A stretch of DNA of 64,000 bases from Polyangium jinanense (GTDB lineage: Bacteria; Myxococcota; Polyangia; Polyangiales; Polyangiaceae), in NCBI RefSeq assembly GCF_028435365.1, contig NZ_JAGTJJ010000015.1:130434-194433 (forward strand). The letters are read 5' to 3'. A program made the position numbers and the translations under genes. The notes under the pieces were generated by a model. It saw only the letters and a list, made by a program, of their open reading frames with translations, had not been told where the DNA came from and searched no databases. Positions 1 to 6,174 of the stretch are shown here, one piece after another. How positions within the stretch are numbered: position 1 is the stretch's first letter; every line of letters begins with the position of its first letter.

Positions 1-1514
1 CGGCCGGCGACGACGGGCGTGAGGCTCAACATGAGCATCTCCGTCAGGTCGACGACGCGCTGGGCAGCCTTGCGCAGCGCGAGCATCTCGAGGATCGTCG
101 GCCTCTCGCTCACCTGCCGGTTCGGGCCGCGCAGCTCGTAACGCGCGACCTGCACGTTCACCTCGGCCCACTCGGCGAAGAGCCCGTCCTCGTCGATGGC
201 CTTCATGAGGTGCTCGCGCACGAGCAGACCCGTGAGGCCGTCGCGCTTCGCGAGGTACTGGCGCGCGCGCTTGTGCGAGGGCGACTCGGGGCCGAAGCTC
301 ACGAGCTTCAGGCGGCACTCGCCGACCTGGACCTCGCCGTTGTGCATGAAGGTGATCTGGCTCTTGCGCTCGAAGCCGAACTCCGCGTAGCTGCCGTTCG
401 TGCTGCCGAGGTCCTCGATCGTCCACGAGCCCGACTGGCAGCGGAGCAACGCGTGCTGGCCGCTCACCGTCGCCTCGGGGATCACGAGATCCTGATCAGC
501 GCGACGCCCGAGGGTCATGATCGGTTTGTCGAGGGGCAGGATCTGCCCGACGATCTCCGGCGCGTTCGTCGCGTACGTGATGAGCAGCGACTGCGCGCCG
601 GGCGTGAACGCGGCGGTCTGGGCGCGGCCCGGCGGCGGCCCTGGCTCGAGGCGCTCGCGCGGGAGCTGGATCGGGCTCGTCGTGAGCTGCGTCGGGTTGA
701 AGAACCGAAGGTGACGCGCCTGGGGGCGCATCGTCGGGTCTTCGTTCATGCCGCGGAAGATCTGCTTGACCTCGTCGGTCGCGAGACCCGCGGGCACGTC
801 GAACATGATCTGCTGGCGCATCGGCCGCGCGCGCGGCTTGTAGCCCGGCTCGGGGACGCGACAGGTCCACATCTCCCAGAGCGTGAGCACCATGGCGTAG
901 ACGTCGTCGTCGACGCTGGCGCCGCCGTTGCGCAGGCGCTCGGGCGACATGTAGTTCGGCGTGCCGCCGTCCGGAGGCGCCCCGGGCCTGCGCGCCGAGG
1001 CGCGGGCGCGCTCCTGCGCGAAGCCGAAGTCGAGGATGACGGTGCGGCCTTCGCTCACCATCACGTTGCCCGGCTTGAGATCGCCGTGCACGAGCCCCTG
1101 CGCGTGGATCGCCGCGAGGCCGCTGCACACCTCCGACGCGATCTTCCGGAACTCGTCGGCGGTGTAGCCGCCTTGCGCTTTCTTCTTCCGGATGTGCGTG
1201 TGGAGGGTTTGTCCGGCGATCTTCTCCATCACGAGGATGGGTCCCCAGAGGCTCGGGGCGAGATCGAAGACCTTGCAAACGTTGGGATGGGCGACCGATC
1301 GCGCGAGCAAAAGCTCTTGCCGCAGCGCCTCGTCGTCGCCAGGCATGCGCGATTCCTCGCGCACGACCTTCAGCGCGACCTCTTGCTGCGTCGATCGGTC
1401 GAATGCGAGGAAGACCTCGCCCATGCCACCCTTGCCGAGGCTTTGTCGGATTTCGTATCGGTCGTTGATGACCGTTCCGGGAGTGATCGGGGGGGGAGGA
1501 GTTCTGTTGGTCAC
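1..1514 (-). CDS. Ser/Thr protein kinase with FHA and GGDEF domains (C-terminus cut by window edge)
   Basis: Cytoplasmic signalling protein read from a GTG at 1514; the 3' end lies outside the window. An N-terminal Hanks-type kinase domain (about residues 15-280) shows the Gly loop GKGGMGEV, the VALK lysine, HGDLKPGN (HGD instead of the usual HRD) and DFGFAQ. An FHA domain follows at about 325-400 (TLGRR, then GSTNGSY), and from about residue 417 the start of a GGDEF domain (RDGLTGLLVREHL). The expected logic is phosphorylation, phosphothreonine recognition and a diguanylate-cyclase-like output, although the GGDEF catalytic loop is not visible here. No good Shine-Dalgarno sequence precedes the GTG, so the start is uncertain by a few codons. 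The HGD change is common in bacterial kinases and need not abolish activity. The next gene diverges, about 760 bases away. Confidence 0.85.
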   Translation of the reverse strand, partial: MTNRTPPPPITPGTVINDRYEIRQSLGKGGMGEVFLAFDRSTQQEVALKVVREESRMPGDDEALRQELLLARSVAHPNVCKVFDLAPSLWGPILVMEKIAGQTLHTHIRKKKAQGGYTADEFRKIASEVCSGLAAIHAQGLVHGDLKPGNVMVSEGRTVILDFGFAQERARASARRPGAPPDGGTPNYMSPERLRNGGASVDDDVYAMVLTLWEMWTCRVPEPGYKPRARPMRQQIMFDVPAGLATDEVKQIFRGMNEDPTMRPQARHLRFFNPTQLTTSPIQLPRERLEPGPPPGRAQTAAFTPGAQSLLITYATNAPEIVGQILPLDKPIMTLGRRADQDLVIPEATVSGQHALLRCQSGSWTIEDLGSTNGSYAEFGFERKSQITFMHNGEVQVGECRLKLVSFGPESPSHKRARQYLAKRDGLTGLLVREHLMKAIDEDGLFAEWAEVNVQVARYELRGPNRQVSERPTILEMLALRKAAQRVVDLTEMLMLSLTPVVAG

Positions 1515-1894
1515 GACGAGAAGAGGGTCAGCCGCCTCGTTGCCCAGTGGGTCGGGACGGTGCTGGTTTCCCACAAGCGTCGTCCATCTCGGGCAAGAGC
1601 GCAACGAGTCCTTTTCAAGAACGAGTACCTTCCCGCGCGGACAAGCGTTTTCCGGGGTTTCGGGGTCGGTCCGGGCCCACCGCGCGGCCCGGGCGGCCCG
1701 TGGCCCCTCCCCTACATCCCCCCTCCCGCCGCCGTTTGTGGCCCCCCCGTGGTCGCCTCCCCACGCCCGAAAGGCCCGCGAGTGAGCGAGCGCTCCGGTC
1801 GATGAACCTCTTCTTGACTGCACGCTCGTTCATCGCCTACGCCGCCCCGTGCTGGCCCCGGGATGGAAATTCTGGGGCCCGTCGATCTCGAGCA
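1515..1894. other. Intergenic region upstream of the cobalamin riboswitch
   Basis: This stretch lies between the divergent kinase start (1514) and the riboswitch. Open frames here have no start signal and skewed composition, so I see no gene. A TTGACT at 1814-1819 with a poor -10 (TACGCC at 1838-1843) is the best promoter-like pair for the riboswitch transcript, but it is weak. C-rich runs at 1690-1740 are low complexity. Confidence 0.4.
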
Positions 1895-2120
1895 GTGGGC
1901 GCGTTCGTGCGGCGAGTCGAGGCTCGCCGGGCGCACGCGCCGGACAACAGGGAAGCCGGTCCAACGCCGGCGCGGCCCCCGCCACTGTAGCCGGGGACGA
2001 AGGCGGAAGATCCACTGCGCGGAGAGCTCTTCCCTGGTGCGAGCCGGGGAGGCGCGAACGCGCGGGAAGGTCCGCCCGAGGACGATCCGGGAGCCAGGAA
2101 ACCTGCTGCGTCGAGGCCCG
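1895..2120 (+). promoter_or_regulatory. Cobalamin (B12) riboswitch aptamer
   Basis: The conserved core elements of the AdoCbl-type riboswitch occur in order: AACAGGGAAGCCGGT at 1946-1960, the CCCCGCCACTGT block at 1977-1988, a GGGGACGAAGGCGGAAG segment just after it, and the B12 box GAGCCAGGAAACCTGC at 2091-2106. These match the family consensus closely in sequence and spacing. The 5' boundary is approximate, because I cannot place the outer P1 helix with certainty. The aptamer is in sense orientation about 150 nt upstream of the lipoprotein gene at 2273, which is therefore expected to be repressed by cobalamin. Confidence 0.93.
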
Positions 2121-2172
2121 ACCGCGGCCTCCGGGGTGAAGCATGCGGCGCGGGGGCCCTCGCGTCCGCGTC

Positions 2173-2267
2173 TCTCCGTCCATGCCCACACCGGCGCCGC
2201 TCTTCGGCGGGATCGCTCGATCCCGCCCACGAGACCCGAGGGCGCGGGTGTGTCGCCCATGCGGAGA
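2173..2267 (+). promoter_or_regulatory. Putative riboswitch expression platform sequestering the ribosome binding site
   Basis: Downstream of the aptamer a perfect inverted repeat GGCGGGATCG/CGATCCCGCC (2206-2227) is nested inside two longer-range pairings: CACACC (2187-2192) with GGTGTG (2247-2252), and TCTCCG (2173-2178) with CGGAGA (2262-2267). The last segment contains the GGAG Shine-Dalgarno of the ATG at 2273. The folded form would hide the ribosome binding site, which suggests translational control. There is no U tract. The pairings are seen in the sequence; the switching mechanism is inferred. Confidence 0.55.
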
Positions 2268-2272
2268 CGAAC

Positions 2273-3484
2273 ATGAACGACGAATCAAAACGCTGGAAGA
2301 GCGCGCGGCTCGCGCTCGCCCTCGCGATCGGCGCGAGCTTGATGATGGTCGCGTGCAGCGACGACTCGAACGGGAGCGGCGGCAACGGCGGCACCGGTGG
2401 AAGCGGTGGCAGCGGCGGCAGCGGCGGCAGCGGCGGCGCGGGCGGTGGCGGCAGCAGCGCGTGCCTCGACCCTGCGACGTACGCGGATCTTTTCACCGTG
2501 AAGGACACGGGGTTCTGCGTCGTCGGGCTGTACGAATCCGACGTGGTCATTGGCTCGCCCTCGACGTGGGGCAGGCACGGCGGCCCGGTCGCGGTGAGCG
2601 CCGCGCCCGCGCCCGGCTCCGTGACGATCGAGCGCCTCACGCCGCCCGAGGGCGCCACGGGCAAGCTCACGATCACGAAGGCCGACGTCGACACGAAGAT
2701 CCCGGCGATGACGTTCCTTGGGGCTCAAGCGATCGACCTGCCCTTCTTCGGCTGGACGGTCGTCTCGTACACGGCCTCCGATCTCACGGGCGAGATCATC
2801 CTGCTCGACGACACGACCGTCGCGACGCGTTACCCGGTGAACGGGTTCTACGCGGGCGTCGGCGTGGGCGACGGGACGCTCGGGCGGCTGATCTACACGG
2901 GGATCTCGCCCGTGAACGACGCCGCGACGAAGACGAACGCGCTCTACGCGGCGGACGCCTGCGGCACCGTAGCGTCGATGCCGAGGCTCGTGCCCGATGG
3001 CGACGCGACGTGCGGCGCGCCGATCGCAGTCGATACATTCGGCGTCGCGTCCGGACCGCTCGCCGCGGATCACGCGGGCAACGTGTTCGTGGTGATGTCG
3101 GAGGCGAGCGGTGATCAAGAAGCGCGCGGCTACGCGGCAGAGAAGGTCGCGCGGGGCACGGGGCCGACCGCTGGCGCGTCGCTCTTCAAGCTGCCGGGTT
3201 ATGCGGGCAGCCTCGCCGCGATCAGCCCCGGGGCCGACGACGCCGGCGTGCTCGCGTTCCAGCCCGTCGATGGAACGACGTTCGACTCGCTCGACGTCGT
3301 CGCGCAGCGCTACCGCGTGGAAAACGGGGCCGTCGTGGCCGAGGGCACGCCCGGCGTGTTCCTCTCGGCGGCCACGGCCGGCACGTCGCTCCCCTTCTTC
3401 ACGGACGACGAGGATCGGATCTGGGTGGTCGGTCAACGCGGAAGCGACACCACGGTCCTCGCGGTCGTGGCCCGCGTCCCCTGA
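2273..3484 (+). CDS. Cobalamin-riboswitch-controlled lipoprotein, beta-propeller-like
   Basis: Predicted lipoprotein of 403 residues. It has a signal peptide with lipobox MVAC (Cys28), a Gly/Ser-rich linker at about 33-60, and then a domain rich in short beta-strand-like segments of 40-60 residues (for example LDVVAQRYRVENGAVV and RIWVVGQRGS) that suggest a propeller. No enzyme motif is visible. It begins at an ATG with GGAG six bases upstream, inside the leader of a cobalamin riboswitch. In Bacteroidetes the surface B12-binding lipoprotein BtuG is a propeller under such riboswitches, so a role in cobalamin capture is a reasonable inference. I see no sequence identity that proves homology. 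A TonB-dependent receptor gene lies 2.7 kb downstream, but with two genes between and its own leader. Confidence 0.85.
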   Translation: MNDESKRWKSARLALALAIGASLMMVACSDDSNGSGGNGGTGGSGGSGGSGGSGGAGGGGSSACLDPATYADLFTVKDTGFCVVGLYESDVVIGSPSTWGRHGGPVAVSAAPAPGSVTIERLTPPEGATGKLTITKADVDTKIPAMTFLGAQAIDLPFFGWTVVSYTASDLTGEIILLDDTTVATRYPVNGFYAGVGVGDGTLGRLIYTGISPVNDAATKTNALYAADACGTVASMPRLVPDGDATCGAPIAVDTFGVASGPLAADHAGNVFVVMSEASGDQEARGYAAEKVARGTGPTAGASLFKLPGYAGSLAAISPGADDAGVLAFQPVDGTTFDSLDVVAQRYRVENGAVVAEGTPGVFLSAATAGTSLPFFTDDEDRIWVVGQRGSDTTVLAVVARVP

Positions 3485-3514
3485 TCCCCTGCGGATCCCG
3501 TTCCAGGTGGTAGC

Positions 3515-3557
3515 CCGGGAGACCATGCGACCGAACGCGGCCGGCGTGGTCTCTCGG
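3515..3557 (+). terminator. Imperfect hairpin after the riboswitch-controlled gene
   Basis: CCGGGAGACCA (3515-3525) pairs with TGGTCTCTCGG (3547-3557), 11 base pairs including one G-U, across a 21-nt loop. It lies 30 bases after the stop at 3484. No T run follows, so termination is only a possibility. Confidence 0.35.
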
Positions 3558-3637
3558 CATCTGCACGTCGGGGGGATGTATCTCCGCGACAGGGCGTGAT
3601 AATCGAGGCATGACGGGGTTCCCCCATGGGAGGCGCC

Positions 3638-4258
3638 ATGAACTTCCTCGAGCCCGACACCGATCGCGTCGTCCGCGTGAGCATCGACGCCTTCCTCGAG
3701 GGAAGGCTGCGCCCCGACGTGTCCGGCGATCGGGTCTTCGAGACGAAGAACAGCCGGTATCGCCTGAAGGCCGGCAAGCTCGTGGCCGCGACGTCGTCGC
3801 AACTCGTGGGCTCGGAGCTCGTCGGGTGGCTCGTCGACGAGGAGTCCGACAAGGCGCGTGTCTTGCCGCGCTGGTCGCCCGGCGCGCGCGCGGTCCTGCT
3901 CGTCAAGCGGCTCGGCCGGCACATCGTGGTCACCTCGGCGACGCTCATGATGGAGGTCGACGGTGTGCTCGTGGAGGGCTCCGACACGCGCCCGCTGTCC
4001 CCGGGCAAGGTGAGCACGCCTGCGATGCTCGCCGTGACTCCGCCTTCCGCGCAGGTCCCGATGATCCCCAAGGCCGCGGCCATGCCGAGCGGCGTCGGGA
4101 TGGCGATCCCGCTCCCGGATCTCACCGCGGCCGACGCGCCGGCTTCCGCGCCGCGCGCGCCCATCAACCCTTCGACGCCGCCGCCGGGCCCGGGTCCTGC
4201 ATCGGGGCAGGTCGTTCCGTCGACGCCGACGCCCCCTGGACGAACCTCCCTCGGCTGA
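3638..4258 (+). CDS. Hypothetical protein with conserved-looking N-terminal domain and Pro-rich tail
   Basis: 206 residues, no recognised function. The first 110 residues look like a compact mixed alpha/beta domain (RVSIDAFLEGRL at residues 13-24, then basic VLLVKRLGRH). From about residue 125 the chain is Pro/Ala-rich and probably disordered. There is no signal peptide or membrane segment, so it is likely cytoplasmic. I chose the ATG at 3638 over the in-frame ATG at 3626 because GGAGG lies just upstream of the second and nothing comparable precedes the first. It sits between the B12-controlled lipoprotein gene and a protein kinase gene that has its own promoter, so no operon partner is evident. 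Confidence 0.7.
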   Translation: MNFLEPDTDRVVRVSIDAFLEGRLRPDVSGDRVFETKNSRYRLKAGKLVAATSSQLVGSELVGWLVDEESDKARVLPRWSPGARAVLLVKRLGRHIVVTSATLMMEVDGVLVEGSDTRPLSPGKVSTPAMLAVTPPSAQVPMIPKAAAMPSGVGMAIPLPDLTAADAPASAPRAPINPSTPPPGPGPASGQVVPSTPTPPGRTSLG

Positions 4259-4297
4259 TCACCTGGGCCCCCTCACCGGGGCGAGTGGTCAGCACAA

Positions 4298-4326
4298 TTG
4301 ACACAAGAGCGCGCGACCGGCAGACT
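4298..4326 (+). promoter_or_regulatory. Sigma70-type promoter candidate for the PEGA kinase gene
   Basis: A perfect TTGACA -35 box (4298-4303) is followed after 17 bases by CAGACT (4321-4326) as the -10. The TTG could be mistaken for a start codon, because the kinase frame is open from there. Its promoter-like context argues that translation starts at the ATG at 4385. Confidence 0.5.
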
Positions 4327-4384
4327 TTTCGCGCAACCGGAGCGTGCCTTAGGGGGCCGCCGCTCGCCGAGGATCCAAAACCCG

Positions 4385-6097
4385 ATGGCCCAGGTTCCAC
4401 ATATGGGCGCGTCCCGACAAGACCAGCAGGCGGAGGGCGTCGATGACCCGAGGGGGGCCGCGCCGGATCCCCTCATCGGGATGACCATCGACGGTCGCTT
4501 CAAGATCGTCGGCGTCATCGCCCGCGGTGGCATGGGCAAGGTGTACCGGGCCGAGCAAGCGCCGCTCGGACGCATCTGCGCCCTCAAGGTCCTCTCCCCG
4601 AAGTACGAGGGCGACCGCGATCCGGAGTTCCACAAGCGCTTCTTCCTCGAAGCGTCGATCGCCGCGAAGCTCACGCACCCGAACACCGTCACCGTGTTCG
4701 ATTACGGGCAGAGCGACGACATCTATTACATCGCGATGGAGTTCGTCGACGGCAAGACGCTCCACCGCGTGCTGCGCGAGGAAGGCCCGTTCCCCGAGGG
4801 CCGCACCTGCCACATCGCCCGGCAGATCTGTCGCTCGCTGCGCGAGGCGCACCAGATCGGCGTCGTGCACCGCGATCTCAAGCCGGGCAACGTGCTCCTG
4901 ACGCAACACGGCGACGAACGGGACAACGTCAAGGTCCTCGACTTCGGCCTCGTCAAGGACGTGACCGGCGAGGCGGAGGACCTCACGCAGCAAGGCCTGT
5001 TCATGGGTTCGCCGAAGTACATGGCGCCCGAGCAGATCGTGGGCGCGGAGGTCTCGGGACGCACCGACATCTACTCGCTCGGCGTGATGCTCTACGAGAT
5101 GCTCTGCGGCAAGGTGCCCTTCGACAAGGGCCCCGGCGTCGGCACGCTCATGGCGCACGTGAACGACCTGCCGCCGCCGATGATCCACTACAACCCGAAC
5201 CTCGCGATCTCCGAGGAGATGGAGGCGATTGTCCTCCGCTGTCTCGAGAAGGATCCGCAGCGTCGCTTCGGGACCATGGACGAGCTGCTCAGCGCGCTGA
5301 AGCGTTGCGGCGGCGGCGTCGAGGAGATGATGACGGGGCCGTACCAGGCCTACGGGCAGTCCGGCGCGTTCCACCGGCCGCGAAGCCTCGACAGCTTCCC
5401 GCCCGGCGACACGACCGGCCTCTCGGGCCCGCTGCGCAGGCTTTCAAGTCCGCCCGGCGACAGCGGCCCTTCGACGTCGCTCTCGCTCTCCGGCGCGCGT
5501 CCCGCGGCGCTCGGGTTCAGCGGCCCGAACACGCTCAGCGATCCGCTCACGGCCTCGCAGCCGATGTCCCTGCCCGACCCCGACGCGCTCTCCGGCCAGA
5601 GCGGCAAGCGTCGGTTCATGTTGATCACGGGCGTCCTCGTGCTCGGCTTCGTGGGCATCATCATCACGCTCACGCAGACGCGCGGCTCCGGCGACACGAC
5701 GGCGAGCAGCGCCTCGCCCGCGACGACGCCGCCGCCCACGCCCACGCAGACCACGCCGCAGGCGCCCGCGCGTCCGGGCGATCGCGTCGTGCACATCGAG
5801 AGTGATCCTTCCGGCGCGAGCGTCATGGAGGGCAGCGAGACGCTCTGCGGCGGCACGCCCTGCGACGTGACGTTCCGCGGCGCCGGCGCTGCGGCCGACG
5901 TCGTGCACAGTCTCACGCTGTCGAAGAAGGGCTACCAGTCGAAGACCATCAAGGTCACGGTCGTCGAGGAGAAGGTGAAGGTCACGCTCGACGCCACCGC
6001 GGGCGCCGTGCGCACCGCGCCCGTCACGACGACGAAGACCGGCGGGAACAAGGATCCGAACTACAAGCCGGATCCCTACAAAAGTGATCCCTACTGA
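4385..6097 (+). CDS. Transmembrane Ser/Thr protein kinase with extracytoplasmic PEGA domain
   Basis: 570-residue Hanks-type kinase. The catalytic domain (about 37-300) shows GVIARGGMGKVY, CALKVL, HRDLKPGNV (H162-R163-D164), DFGLVKD and the activation-segment motif GSPKYMAPEQ, so it is expected to be active. A Pro/Ser-rich linker leads to one membrane helix (about 412-432). The extracytoplasmic part carries a PEGA-type domain at about 470-540 (IESDPSGASV, TPCDVTF, KKGYQSKTIKV), a surface-layer or cell-wall binding fold common in myxobacterial kinases. The C-terminus has short basic repeats (YKPDPYKSDPY). The frame is open back to a TTG at 4298, but that triplet is part of a TTGACA box; the ATG at 4385 lacks a strong Shine-Dalgarno, and an ATG at 4400 is also possible. 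Confidence 0.9.
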   Translation: MAQVPHMGASRQDQQAEGVDDPRGAAPDPLIGMTIDGRFKIVGVIARGGMGKVYRAEQAPLGRICALKVLSPKYEGDRDPEFHKRFFLEASIAAKLTHPNTVTVFDYGQSDDIYYIAMEFVDGKTLHRVLREEGPFPEGRTCHIARQICRSLREAHQIGVVHRDLKPGNVLLTQHGDERDNVKVLDFGLVKDVTGEAEDLTQQGLFMGSPKYMAPEQIVGAEVSGRTDIYSLGVMLYEMLCGKVPFDKGPGVGTLMAHVNDLPPPMIHYNPNLAISEEMEAIVLRCLEKDPQRRFGTMDELLSALKRCGGGVEEMMTGPYQAYGQSGAFHRPRSLDSFPPGDTTGLSGPLRRLSSPPGDSGPSTSLSLSGARPAALGFSGPNTLSDPLTASQPMSLPDPDALSGQSGKRRFMLITGVLVLGFVGIIITLTQTRGSGDTTASSASPATTPPPTPTQTTPQAPARPGDRVVHIESDPSGASVMEGSETLCGGTPCDVTFRGAGAAADVVHSLTLSKKGYQSKTIKVTVVEEKVKVTLDATAGAVRTAPVTTTKTGGNKDPNYKPDPYKSDPY

Positions 6098-6150
6098 CGC
6101 GCGCGCTTCGCTGAAATGGCGGTGAGGCGTGGTGCCGGCTCGTGTAGAGT

Positions 6151-6173
6151 GCGGTTTGCCCCCGAGAAACCGC
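6151..6173 (+). promoter_or_regulatory. Hairpin abutting the start codon of the TonB-dependent receptor
   Basis: GCGGTTT (6151-6157) and AAACCGC (6167-6173) form a 7-bp stem with a 9-nt loop, ending one base before the ATG at 6175. It would occupy the ribosome binding region, where no clear Shine-Dalgarno is seen. A translational regulatory role is inferred only. Confidence 0.35.
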
Positions 6174-6174
6174 C

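Noticed and set aside
1863..2276. Open frame running through the cobalamin riboswitch
   Set aside because: It translates the riboswitch core and B12 box; no ribosome binding site and no protein-like composition.
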